A stretch of 38,293 bases of DNA from a virus. Shown piece by piece: positions 27,227 to 36,800 of this stretch. The notes below the pieces were generated by a model, which saw only the letters and a list, made by a program, of their open reading frames with translations, searched no databases and had not been told where the DNA came from. A program made the translations under genes and the position numbers. The stretch's first letter is position 1, and every line of letters begins with the position of its first letter. Location of the stretch: positions 1 to 38,293 of the IMG/VR virus record IMGVR_UViG_3300045131_001751; one strand, given 5' to 3'.

Positions 27227-30200
27227 TGGCACTCGGACAATTTTCTGATGAACAGTTGGATTTGCTTTCTGAACGGGTTCCGATGGGGGCGGTTGAGCGT
27301 CCAGAGGTTGACCGGATGCTGCGGGAGCGGACGCAACGGCGGGTATTGACCGGACTGTATGAGCATGAGCGGACGGTGGGCGTGGCGGATGCGGACAAGC
27401 CTCTATTTATCAAAGCATTTGGTGCTGGGCTTGGGCTCGATTTGCGGGATCGTACATCGGAAGAGGCGGTTGAGTTTTTATCCGGAAGTCCGGATGTGAA
27501 TGAGAGTTTTGAGCGGGTGCGTTCCAGCTTGAAAAAGCTACACGGAGAAGAGGGTATTGATCCGTTTCTTGGCCTGAGTGGCGACGAGCAGGCTAAACGG
27601 GTGAGGAACATCAAGGAATTTGAGCAACTGCAAACCGGAGTGAAGGCGGCAGTCGGCGTACAGCCCGGGTCTATGGTTCCGTCCATGCCACCAATTAAGC
27701 CTGTTACGGATGCAGAGGTGGCTGCCGGAGTGACAAAGCAGAAAGAGGATGCGTTCTGGAGTTCTCCCAAGCTGGTACGGGATGCGCTGTGGCCTAAAAT
27801 GGTTCCCGAAGCTCAGCAGGCGGCGGTGAAGTCGATTTTCTACAAGAATCCAGCGCGGGCAATGGATGCGATCGATCCTCTTCTTGAAGGTCTGCCACCT
27901 GAACAGATCAGGATGTTTTCGGCAGTGGCGCTGGCGGCGCGTCCGGAGCTGAAGAAAAGTTTTGATGAGCGTTTTGGACTGACGTTTGAAAAGGTTTTCC
28001 AGCGCCGGAAAGAGAACGCCAAGTATTTTGTGCGCTCGATCGGCGCGGAGCGTCCCGGCAATCCTCTGGGCTTTTACAATGCGGCGCAGGATGTCTTCGG
28101 AGAAAACGGGTTTGAAACCTATCTGGAGAATCCGGACGCGGAGGGCGGTAAAAAGTTTGAACAGCTTCGTAAGAGGGCAGAGCAGGATTTTAATACGGTG
28201 GCGATGCCCGGCATGAGCGGAATGGAATACCGTCAGCTTCCGCAGAAAGTTCCGCTGAGTGATGAGGATCTGGTGGGCTTTTACAAAGCCGGTAAACAGC
28301 AGGTCGATTGGGAAAAACGCTATCGCGCTGTCAGTAATGCGGTCGTGGAGAAATACAAGCCTCTGCCGTCTTTTCAGGAATACATGCTGGGCGGGCATGA
28401 GGTAGTTGTGGACATGGTTTCACTGGCGGCGGCAACGTATGCCGGAAATATCGTCGCTCCGGGTTCTGGTACGGCCTTTGCGCTGGGTGCAACGTGGATG
28501 GATCACCAGGCGGAGATGGAGCGCACGCTGATTTATGACCACGGCATGAAGCCGGTGGACGCCAAGTTGTGGACGGGCCTTGCGGCCGTTCCGTATGCTG
28601 CCGTTGAATATGCCGAGTTAAAGGGGTTCTCAGATTTTAGTTTCCGGGGGTTGGAAACGGCCAACCGGAGTTTAAACCGCAGCATCCCGAATCTGTTCAT
28701 GACCTATTTTCCGCAATATCTGAAGCGGGCCGGTGTGGGTACGGTCAAGGAAACCGGTGAAGAGGTTCTACAGGGCGCTGTAGATTTTGCGCTGATGGAG
28801 ACCGTCCGCAATCTATACGAGACTGAAGGGCTGACGTTTGACGGGAATGCAAAGGCATTCTGGGATGAAGCTGTCGGGGCCGTCAAATACATGTGGATGG
28901 CCGGTTTGGTTGGCGGGCAGGTAACGGGCGCGATGCAGGGCACGGCGGATGTTCTACGTGGAGGCGGGGTAAAAGGGTTTTTTGCACCTGAATTTAAAAT
29001 GGCCGTGCGCGACCGTACTTTGCCGCTGGAAGAGTTTGAGGCTGAGGTTGGGTTGAGACGCGCCCGGACGGATGCAACGCGCCTACGGGCTGAAAGCGGC
29101 TTTAAGGATGGCGTTCCTGAAAACGTGCTGGAGCTGGTCCGCGTGACGCGCGGGGATGATGTAAACACGGAAGTTGACATTGAAAGCGAGATTTCGAAGC
29201 TGGGCTATGAAAATCCGGCCGCTGTGGTGGAAATGGCCCATGCGGAGCTGGACGTGCGCGATAAGACGCGGGAAGTCATTCAGTCGAAGATTAACACGCT
29301 GGACCGGATGATGGATGCGGAGCGCGGGCAGGATGAATTTGTAGTGCCGAAGAACGGGCCGAAGTTCGGTATGGTGGAGTTGGCACTGAACGGCTGGGCA
29401 TCCGGGCTGGATGTTGCGCTTGACGTAGTGGCAACTCCGGAAGAGTTTTCGCAGAAGTACGGGGTTGGTGAGGGGGTGGCCGTCAAGGCGGCCAACATGC
29501 GCAAGACGGGCGGCGGATGGCAGGTTGTGCTGGTAGACTCAATGCTAAAAAGCAACGCGGATGCCTATGCGCAGTTCCGGCATGAGGTGCTGGGGCATGT
29601 CGGCTTTGATCTGTCGAAGAATGGGCCGGAAGTTGTCGGGCGGATTGCCGGGCTGGTCGGGCTGGACTATATCAAATCGCGGCTTCCGCAATATGCGAAG
29701 CTGCACGAAGCGGGCAAACTGACGGATGCCGGGCTAGTGCAAGAGTTTCTGGCAGTGCTGGCTGGCGATCTGCGCCGGGCGTCGGCTTCGGATGCCGATA
29801 AAGGGATGCTGGAAAAGCTAAAAGAAGGCTTTGTGCGGTCGCTCGGTGTTGAAAGTGCAGGATCCATGACGGCGCGTGAAGTGGTTGATCTGGCGCGGCA
29901 GGTGATGGGCGAAGCATTCAAGGCCGGATCGATGCAGAAGAATGACGGTTCAGGTTCTCAGCGGGCTTATGACGAACAGCAGAAAAACGCGGGCAAAGAC
30001 CTGAAAAAGCGCAAGGCCGCTGCCGAAAAACAGATTCAGCAGATGGCGGACGAAAATCCGGTTATCAAGATGGTGTTGGAAAACGGCGGGGTGCAGATGC
30101 CGGCTGGCAAGGAAAAGAGCTGGCCGGAAGAGTATCAGGCAATACCTAAGCGGTTTCGTGGCGTAAAGGGCGCGGGATTGTCTCTTGACCAGCTGGCGGA

Positions 30201-33200
30201 TCAGGCGGCGGCTCTCAAGGGAACCACGGCGGATTATTCCACGTCGGAATTTCGGGCGGAGTTGGAGGCTTTTGAAGCGAAGGCGGAGCGGGTTCTTGAA
30301 GCGGCGCAGAGTGGCAAAGGCACACAGGATCAAAGCGACGAAGAATCCCGGCTGATTGCGGATCTGGAGTCCGGGAAGATCACCGAGGATGAATATAATG
30401 CGGCTATGGCGGAGTTGACGGGTGCGCGGTTTTCGGTGGAGCAGCTTGGGTTTGATCTGGGGGGTGCGGCGGATCAGGCGCAAACGGGCGGACTGTTTGA
30501 TGGCGTGAAGTCGCCCGGTCGGCAAACTTCTTTATTTAATCAGTCGAAAGCGGCGGAGTCTGCTCTAGGTGCGGAGTTGTTTTCTGATGAACAGAGGACG
30601 GCGCCGCTGGCGAAGAAAAAGATTCAGGATTTCGGCGAGGTGATTCATGGCGCGCGCAAGCACTACGCGGAAGAGTATCTGTCGCGCGCTAAACAGGGCG
30701 AGCTGCTGGATGTGGCGGCTGAGCCGATGTCGAAGAGCTGGCCGGAGCCGGATTATCAGAAGCTGCTAGACGGCGGGACGGATGCCGGGGTGGTGGCCTT
30801 TATCCATGCCTCCAGGGATGAGGTGCCGAACAAGCCGCGTTCGGGCTGGAAGCTGCGGAAGTATGTGCAGGTGGTGGATCAGTTGCGCGGGCTGTCAAAT
30901 CAGCTTCTGCGTGGTGAGATATCGTCCGAAAACATCCGGGCGCTATTAAGCCGTCCGGAATTTTCACAAATCAGCCTGAATGTGGGCGGTCGGGCGGAGC
31001 TGTACGCCAAAGTTGGGCACGCAAAGAGTCTGAAGGGCGTTTATGTGACGCAGGGTACATACACCATGTTTAATGGTGTGCCGTATTCCCCGGCGAAAGT
31101 CATCTGGTCTGTAGAAAAACGGGAAAGCAATTCTCAGAGTGGGAACTGGCCGCGGATGATGGCAACCGGTGAAAGCCGGCAAGAGGCTGTGGAAAAGTTT
31201 GCGGCGGCCTATGCTGGTTTTAATGATGCCCAGAAAAAAGGAAAAGAGGTTGAGTTCAACCTGTACCGTAAGCGCGGGCAGGAAGGCGTAATTGTCGGTA
31301 AAAAAATCGGACGCAATTATGTGGATCTGATGGTTTTGCCGGATGTGAAGGCGGCGCGCGACTATCTGAAAAACAACAGGGCTGAGCTGGAGCGTAAGCT
31401 GGAGGATTATAAGAAGATCCCGGAAGAGCGCCGCGCTGAAAACTCTCCACGCGTTGGAGATGACTACCGGAAGGGTAGCGACGTTACGCCGGAGCAGTTC
31501 CAAAACACATTTGGTTTTCGCGGGGTGCAGTTCGGAAACTATGTTGAGGATGATCGTCGGCAGGCTGATTTGAATAATGCGTATGACGCGCTGATGGATT
31601 TGGCCTTGCTACTGGATATTCCTCCGGCGGCTGTTTCACTGAATGGAGAGTTGGGATTGGCATTCGGTGCGCGTGGGCATGGAGGTAAAGAGGCTCCCAG
31701 CGCACACTATGAGCCGGTGCAGGTTGTGATCAACCTGACTAAACGCGCAGGGCCCGGCTCGCTGGCGCATGAGTGGTGGCACGCACTGGACAACTATTTT
31801 TCTCGGACGGGCGGGAAGCCTGCCGGATATATGACAGGGGTTATTCCAGGTACCGCAGGGGTTCGTCAGGAAATGGTGCAGGCGTTTGGAAACATTCAGG
31901 AGGCTATCCGCAAAAGCGGTCTGCCGGAACGCTCTAAACTGCTGGATGCTCGCCGGTCAACTCCGTACTGGAGTGAGATGATCGAGATGTCGGCCCGAAC
32001 ATTCGAGGCGTTTGTGAAATCCCGGATGGATCAAACGAACATCGAAAACGACTATCTGGTTAATTTTAAGGACATGGTGGATTACATTGTGCAGAGCTTT
32101 GCAGCTAAAGAAATGTATCCCTATCTGCTGGATGAAGAAAAAGATGCGGTTAATTCCGCGTTTAATGCGCTTTTTGAAACGGTGCAAAGTCGTGAAACTG
32201 AAAAAGGCACGGCGCTGTTTTCCATCGAGCAGATGGAAGACGGCCGGCGGGCGGTGGTGCTGGAGATGGCGCGGCTGATTATGGCGGATCAGGAACGCGG
32301 CGCGACGAAGAGCACGGTAACAAAAGCCAAGGTGCAGGAAACGCTGATTAGCGTCGGGGTGCGGGCGGACAAGGCCATGGCGCAGGAGGATCTGGAACGC
32401 GCTAAGGAGATTGTTGGTCTGGTGCGGGCACAGCGCAGCATGGGAGGAGATTTGAACCGGCTGATGGCGCAGGCTGAAATCAATACGCATTACGGCCGTC
32501 AGCTGGAAGAGGCCCATAAGATGGGTGAGCGCGGCGGGCGCATCTGGCAACAGGCGCAGGATGAGGTGGATCAGCGGCGCAGCGAGCGGATTAAGTATGC
32601 CAGGCAGATTGCGGTCGGTCTGACGTCCGGCGAGCTGGATGACAAAAACCATATCGATCTGGAAAACCTCTGGAAGAAACTGATCATTGAAGAGCGGGTG
32701 CGCAAGCCGCGCCAGGCGAAGGAAACGGATAAGGAATACGGAGAGCGTCCCAAGGGCACTCCGTTGCCGGATGATTTGAAGCTGGATATTACCAACGACG
32801 AATACGCGCTGGAGATCCGGGACTGGCTGCATGAAGTGCGCCGGGCGGTGTATCGTCAGCTGATGTTCAATAAAGCTCCGGTGCCGATGGAGTTTCAAAA
32901 AGCGTGGAAAGATCCGATTGTGAAGGCGGCCTACATGCAGACGGTGGAAAACCTGTTGCGCGAAAAGGTGCAGGATCTGACCTATGGAGAGAAGCGCGAC
33001 AAGCTGGTGAAACGCATTGAAGATCTGGGAACCCGCAAGCAGCTGGACAAATACGAAAATGCCGTGGCTGGCATTATGGATGAGATGTTTAACACGGCGG
33101 TTGATCAGAACCGGCAGGAATGGATTTCTCAGGCGTGGACGGAGTTGGAAAAGGTTGGCGGAGCGCTTAAAAGCCGGCAGAGCAAGTATGCCCGGCAGCT

Positions 33201-35640
33201 GTCCGGACGTGCTGAACTGATGTTCCGTGAAATCAAGGGCGTGATGGCGCTGGACGAAGAGGCGCTGGCGAATGAAATCAATACGGAGCTTGCCAAGCTG
33301 GACGATGAAACGAATCTGGATGCACAGCAGGCGATCCGCGACCGGCTGAGCGTGTTGGATCGTTTCGGCGGTCTGCAATATAAGAAGCTCGGTGACATTG
33401 CCGATGCGGTGACATGGTTGCATGACACGATGGCCGAAGAGCTTGAAAAACAGCAGGAAGTCGTTGAGCGTCGCAAGGTGGCTGCCAAGTCGTGGAAGGC
33501 AACCATTATTGATTCCCTGCCGAAGAAGCGGATTGCTCCGGACGGCGTGGCTGGCGGTGTGCGCAATATGTTCACGCGGGCGATGCCGGTGAAACTGCGT
33601 CTGCGGGATCTGGTGCGCTATGGTGTTCCGGCTGCCGTGGAAAAGGCGCGCGCCCAGGTTGAAGAATATTCTTCTCAGCTGGCTGATGCCAATACCCGCA
33701 AGGAGCTGGAGGACAATCAGCATTTGCTCTGGATAAAGAACACGCTGATGGCACTGTATAAAACTGAGGATGCCGGCGCTGTCTGGCATGATCTGGTTCA
33801 TGAGCGCGATGAGTATGCGCAGTATTCGGATGACAATCTGCCGATGAGCAAAACCCAGCTGATGCAGCTGGTGGCAACATTTTCACAGGCTGACTTTGCC
33901 AAGCGGGCGCAGATGGTTCTGAAATATGAATCCACTATTTCCGCGCTGGCGCAGGAAATGGGAATCAGTCTGGCCGATCTGAAGGGCACTCCAGCGGTTG
34001 CTTATGCTGGTATGGATATCACCAAAGAGCTGGCGCGGCGCGAAAAGATTGATCCTTTTCAGGTATCGCAGCTGATGTATGCGGCGGTTGAAGAAGGATC
34101 ACGGCTCGGACGGCAGTATAACACGGCGCTTAAAATCATTGATGACGGGGTGCTGAGTGATGCTGATTTTGAGCTGATCAATAAGCTCCGCCGGTGGTAT
34201 GCCATGTCCCGCGGGGCGCTGAGTGCCGCGCTGGAGAACATTACCGGCTTACCGATTCCGGCCAACATGGATCCAAACTATGTTCCGGTCAAAAAACAGT
34301 ACGAAAAAGGCGGGATCAACGGAGGCGGGCAGAGAATGCCGGTAACTCCGGCCGGACTTTCGCGCCGCGTGGAAAACTATCGTTCGTTTGATGAGTCGGC
34401 GGATATCTTGAGTCTCTGGCATAGCCGGATGCAGGAAAACAGCCAGTTCAAGCATTTTGGCAGTCTCTATCAGGATTTGGGCGTGCTGTTCAACGATCCG
34501 GACGTACTGCACAAAGCACGCGTGGCTCATGGAGAGAAGTTTGTTAAGGGGCTGACTGATCATCTGACGGATATCATGAGCGGGAAACCGGCAACGGTGA
34601 AAAGCGATTCGCTGGGTGCGACACTGGTAAACCTGAAAGCCTTCACGGCGCTGGGATTCAACCTGTCGCTATTTCCGCGCCAGTGGATCGGCGGGCTGCC
34701 GTCCTTCGGTTATTTTGTCACCGCCAAGGAAATTGCCGGGTATGTCGCGGATCTGACCAGCGCAGAGGGCCGCGCTGCATTTACGATGATCCTGAACAGC
34801 GATTGGGCGAAGTCGCGCCGGCAGACGGGGAACACGCAGATTCTGAACGAAAGCATGGCAAAAATCGACCGCTTCAAGATTCTGCGAAAATACAAAGAAT
34901 ACGCCATGATGCCGTCCATGTGGGGGGATAGCTTCTCCATTGCAACATTCGGCCAAGGTTTTTATAGGGCTCAGCGTGTGGAAGCGGCTCGGCGCGGCAT
35001 TGAAACCGAAGAGCAGATTCATGAATTTGCCATGAATCGGCTGTGGGAAATTTCCAATTTGTCCCAGCAGTCCGGGGCTGTCATGAACCGCTCGGAATGG
35101 CAGCGCAGCGGAAGCTGGGCGGATCGGGCGTTTGGGATGTTTACGAGCGGACCGCAGCAGCAGATGAGTTTTCAGATTGATGCTTATCGAGAATGGAAAT
35201 CAATCCAGGGTGATCCGGAACGCAAGGCGGCGGCGTTGAAGCAGTTCGCAAAAGTCGGTTTCATAAACCATGTGCTGGTTCCGCTGGGATACAACGGAAT
35301 CAAGATCATGGTCAATGCGCTGTTGCGGGCAGGGTTTGATGAGGATGACGCCAAAGAAATGCTGATTTCAATGATTATGGGGCCTTTCGGCGGGCTTTAC
35401 ATTGGTGGAACCGTGTTGCAGACCATGGCAGAAACCCTGATTGACGGGGAGCAGTTCTTTAAGTCTGACTTTACGCCAGTGTCTGGGGTTCTGCAGGACG
35501 CTGAATTGATGGCGGTGGCGGCTCGTGCGATTGTGACGCTGGAATTTTCGGAGCTGCCAAGAATCTTTGATGATGCGCTGAAAAACAACTTTGCTCCGTA
35601 CCGTGACGGGAAGAAAATCAAAGAGGGCTGGTTCGAATAA
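27226..35640 (+). CDS. Giant polyvalent internal virion protein (2,804 residues)
   Basis: It covers 22% of the genome and takes the place of T7 gp16 (1,318 residues). Recognisable parts: a hydrophobic stretch (about 394-425); a zinc-like HEVLGH (786-791); an LPD5-like part (about 1,133-1,215; IQDFGEVIHGARKHYAEEY ... WPEPDYQKLLDGG); an LPD1-like part (about 1,429-1,520; FGFRGVQFGNYV, SLNGELGLAFGARG, AHEWWHALDNYF) with His1515-Glu-x-x-His1519; long helices; and hydrophobic segments near 2,675 and 2,712. LPD domains and metallopeptidases are the hallmark of polyvalent proteins injected with phage DNA. No transglycosylase motif was found. It probably protects or manages incoming DNA. Confidence 0.8.
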   Translation: MALGQFSDEQLDLLSERVPMGAVERPEVDRMLRERTQRRVLTGLYEHERTVGVADADKPLFIKAFGAGLGLDLRDRTSEEAVEFLSGSPDVNESFERVRSSLKKLHGEEGIDPFLGLSGDEQAKRVRNIKEFEQLQTGVKAAVGVQPGSMVPSMPPIKPVTDAEVAAGVTKQKEDAFWSSPKLVRDALWPKMVPEAQQAAVKSIFYKNPARAMDAIDPLLEGLPPEQIRMFSAVALAARPELKKSFDERFGLTFEKVFQRRKENAKYFVRSIGAERPGNPLGFYNAAQDVFGENGFETYLENPDAEGGKKFEQLRKRAEQDFNTVAMPGMSGMEYRQLPQKVPLSDEDLVGFYKAGKQQVDWEKRYRAVSNAVVEKYKPLPSFQEYMLGGHEVVVDMVSLAAATYAGNIVAPGSGTAFALGATWMDHQAEMERTLIYDHGMKPVDAKLWTGLAAVPYAAVEYAELKGFSDFSFRGLETANRSLNRSIPNLFMTYFPQYLKRAGVGTVKETGEEVLQGAVDFALMETVRNLYETEGLTFDGNAKAFWDEAVGAVKYMWMAGLVGGQVTGAMQGTADVLRGGGVKGFFAPEFKMAVRDRTLPLEEFEAEVGLRRARTDATRLRAESGFKDGVPENVLELVRVTRGDDVNTEVDIESEISKLGYENPAAVVEMAHAELDVRDKTREVIQSKINTLDRMMDAERGQDEFVVPKNGPKFGMVELALNGWASGLDVALDVVATPEEFSQKYGVGEGVAVKAANMRKTGGGWQVVLVDSMLKSNADAYAQFRHEVLGHVGFDLSKNGPEVVGRIAGLVGLDYIKSRLPQYAKLHEAGKLTDAGLVQEFLAVLAGDLRRASASDADKGMLEKLKEGFVRSLGVESAGSMTAREVVDLARQVMGEAFKAGSMQKNDGSGSQRAYDEQQKNAGKDLKKRKAAAEKQIQQMADENPVIKMVLENGGVQMPAGKEKSWPEEYQAIPKRFRGVKGAGLSLDQLADQAAALKGTTADYSTSEFRAELEAFEAKAERVLEAAQSGKGTQDQSDEESRLIADLESGKITEDEYNAAMAELTGARFSVEQLGFDLGGAADQAQTGGLFDGVKSPGRQTSLFNQSKAAESALGAELFSDEQRTAPLAKKKIQDFGEVIHGARKHYAEEYLSRAKQGELLDVAAEPMSKSWPEPDYQKLLDGGTDAGVVAFIHASRDEVPNKPRSGWKLRKYVQVVDQLRGLSNQLLRGEISSENIRALLSRPEFSQISLNVGGRAELYAKVGHAKSLKGVYVTQGTYTMFNGVPYSPAKVIWSVEKRESNSQSGNWPRMMATGESRQEAVEKFAAAYAGFNDAQKKGKEVEFNLYRKRGQEGVIVGKKIGRNYVDLMVLPDVKAARDYLKNNRAELERKLEDYKKIPEERRAENSPRVGDDYRKGSDVTPEQFQNTFGFRGVQFGNYVEDDRRQADLNNAYDALMDLALLLDIPPAAVSLNGELGLAFGARGHGGKEAPSAHYEPVQVVINLTKRAGPGSLAHEWWHALDNYFSRTGGKPAGYMTGVIPGTAGVRQEMVQAFGNIQEAIRKSGLPERSKLLDARRSTPYWSEMIEMSARTFEAFVKSRMDQTNIENDYLVNFKDMVDYIVQSFAAKEMYPYLLDEEKDAVNSAFNALFETVQSRETEKGTALFSIEQMEDGRRAVVLEMARLIMADQERGATKSTVTKAKVQETLISVGVRADKAMAQEDLERAKEIVGLVRAQRSMGGDLNRLMAQAEINTHYGRQLEEAHKMGERGGRIWQQAQDEVDQRRSERIKYARQIAVGLTSGELDDKNHIDLENLWKKLIIEERVRKPRQAKETDKEYGERPKGTPLPDDLKLDITNDEYALEIRDWLHEVRRAVYRQLMFNKAPVPMEFQKAWKDPIVKAAYMQTVENLLREKVQDLTYGEKRDKLVKRIEDLGTRKQLDKYENAVAGIMDEMFNTAVDQNRQEWISQAWTELEKVGGALKSRQSKYARQLSGRAELMFREIKGVMALDEEALANEINTELAKLDDETNLDAQQAIRDRLSVLDRFGGLQYKKLGDIADAVTWLHDTMAEELEKQQEVVERRKVAAKSWKATIIDSLPKKRIAPDGVAGGVRNMFTRAMPVKLRLRDLVRYGVPAAVEKARAQVEEYSSQLADANTRKELEDNQHLLWIKNTLMALYKTEDAGAVWHDLVHERDEYAQYSDDNLPMSKTQLMQLVATFSQADFAKRAQMVLKYESTISALAQEMGISLADLKGTPAVAYAGMDITKELARREKIDPFQVSQLMYAAVEEGSRLGRQYNTALKIIDDGVLSDADFELINKLRRWYAMSRGALSAALENITGLPIPANMDPNYVPVKKQYEKGGINGGGQRMPVTPAGLSRRVENYRSFDESADILSLWHSRMQENSQFKHFGSLYQDLGVLFNDPDVLHKARVAHGEKFVKGLTDHLTDIMSGKPATVKSDSLGATLVNLKAFTALGFNLSLFPRQWIGGLPSFGYFVTAKEIAGYVADLTSAEGRAAFTMILNSDWAKSRRQTGNTQILNESMAKIDRFKILRKYKEYAMMPSMWGDSFSIATFGQGFYRAQRVEAARRGIETEEQIHEFAMNRLWEISNLSQQSGAVMNRSEWQRSGSWADRAFGMFTSGPQQQMSFQIDAYREWKSIQGDPERKAAALKQFAKVGFINHVLVPLGYNGIKIMVNALLRAGFDEDDAKEMLISMIMGPFGGLYIGGTVLQTMAETLIDGEQFFKSDFTPVSGVLQDAELMAVAARAIVTLEFSELPRIFDDALKNNFAPYRDGKKIKEGWFE

Positions 35641-35646
35641 CCCCCT

Positions 35647-35663
35647 CTGGATGCGTATATAGG
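35647..35663 (+). promoter_or_regulatory. Late promoter-like element 2 (upstream of fibre operon)
   Basis: This is the second exact copy of CTGGATGCGTATATAGG. It lies 6 bp after the stop codon of the giant gene and 30 bp before the next ATG. CGGAA/TTCCG (35664-35668/35686-35690) may pair around the AAGGAG ribosome-binding site of the next gene. Confidence 0.6.
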
Positions 35664-35693
35664 CGGAAGAGTACCAACCAAGGAGTTCCGTCT

Positions 35694-36170
35694 ATGAAAA
35701 AGATTATCGCTGTCCTGTTTGTATTGGCCGCTTGCATGGTTTCCAGAGCCGAGCAGTGGACCATGACCATCACCAGTTCAACGCGCTGCATCCCGGCGCA
35801 GAGCATCGCCACCAACCTGATCACCACCTGGACCAACGGCATTGCCGTGTCGGCCGGCGGTTACTACAAAAACTCATCCGGATTGACGTATATGGCCGTG
35901 ACTGCGGGCACCGGTACCAACGCACCGACTCACCGGATCGGCAAGGCATCCACCACCGACGGCATAAGCTGGCTGTTTTGCAGTCCAACCCTTGGACAGA
36001 AGGGCGTTGTGGCCTGTGTGATGGCCGGCAACGAGGTGCATTACAACCGCAACGCGGCCGCAACCACGAATATGCCTTGGACGGTGAAGAACATCTTTGA
36101 TCCGGCGCGGGGTGACTGGCGCTTTATTCCGGCATCTGGAACATCAACGGTGTCGTTTTTGGAACTGTAA
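35694..36170 (+). CDS. Secreted-type protein, first of the fibre operon
   Basis: This 158-residue protein has a clear signal peptide: MKKIIAVLFVLAACMVSRA, cleaved before EQ. The mature part is Thr/Asn/Ser-rich and beta-prone, with four Cys (two near the signal end and in the WLFCSPTLGQKGVVACVM region). ACCAAGGAGTTCC gives the ribosome-binding site. It follows the giant virion protein, where podophages usually encode fibres or spikes. No family is recognised. Secretion to the periplasm or outer surface is expected if the signal is used. Confidence 0.65.
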   Translation: MKKIIAVLFVLAACMVSRAEQWTMTITSSTRCIPAQSIATNLITTWTNGIAVSAGGYYKNSSGLTYMAVTAGTGTNAPTHRIGKASTTDGISWLFCSPTLGQKGVVACVMAGNEVHYNRNAAATTNMPWTVKNIFDPARGDWRFIPASGTSTVSFLEL

Positions 36171-36185
36171 TTGGAGGGGTTGATT

Positions 36186-36800
36186 ATGAAAAAGATGCTT
36201 TTTGCGTCGGTGATGGTTTGTCTGCTTGAGTTTGCGTGTACTTGTCGCGGCGAGTCCGGGGTTGAGTCAAAGGTTATTCATGCCGGAAACATTCCAGTAT
36301 CCATTCGTCCGGGACTGCTTGGCGACTCCGGGGTGGCGGCTGGTGATCTGGCTACTGTGAACGACCTCGCCACCAAGCTCTCCATCTCCAATATCACCCC
36401 AACCGTCACCTCTGGCATCGACACGGTGCCGAGTAACTTCGCTGTCCAACAGGCGATCAGCAATGCCACTCCAAGCGTAAGCCTACAGAACGTCCTAAAC
36501 ACCGGAAAGACTGCGACCAATGCCAACATGGTAATCGGCTCAACCAACCAGACACTCGGCAAAGTGGCTATCGTTGGCGAGGCTGGAGCGTACACAAACA
36601 CTCCGCTACTTTACCTTGAACGAACGGCTACGGCTACTGGCAACCTGATTTCTGGCGTTGTGACGGGGCGTGTAGTTGGAGGCATTGGATTGAGCGGTCA
36701 GCTTTTAACAACTGGCTCTAACGGCGGAACTAACTACCTTGCCACTCTATCGTGGGACGCAACAAACAAGGTGTACGTAATAACGGAGACAGCACAATGA
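36186..36800 (+). CDS. Fibre-like protein with a signal peptide
   Basis: The start of this 204-residue protein is ATG 36186 after GGAGGGG; an earlier TTG at 36,171 is less likely. Residues 1-22 (KKMLFASVMVCLLEFACTCRG) form a signal peptide, possibly with a lipobox-like Cys. The mature part has tail-fibre character: VNDLATKLSISN, then SNFAVQQAISNATPSV and a Gly/Thr-rich end. The A-T-V-N-D-L-A-T-K-L stretch resembles trimeric fibre necks. It is coupled to the next gene by ATGA. The combination of a fibre-like body and a Sec signal is unusual. Confidence 0.6.
   Translation: MKKMLFASVMVCLLEFACTCRGESGVESKVIHAGNIPVSIRPGLLGDSGVAAGDLATVNDLATKLSISNITPTVTSGIDTVPSNFAVQQAISNATPSVSLQNVLNTGKTATNANMVIGSTNQTLGKVAIVGEAGAYTNTPLLYLERTATATGNLISGVVTGRVVGGIGLSGQLLTTGSNGGTNYLATLSWDATNKVYVITETAQ

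Noticed and set aside
31957-33801. Long minus-strand open frame (614 codons) antisense to the giant virion gene
   Set aside because: It lies entirely within the coherent 2,804-codon plus-strand gene, has no ribosome-binding site, and its translation is rich in His, Leu and Arg as expected for the antisense of helical coding DNA.
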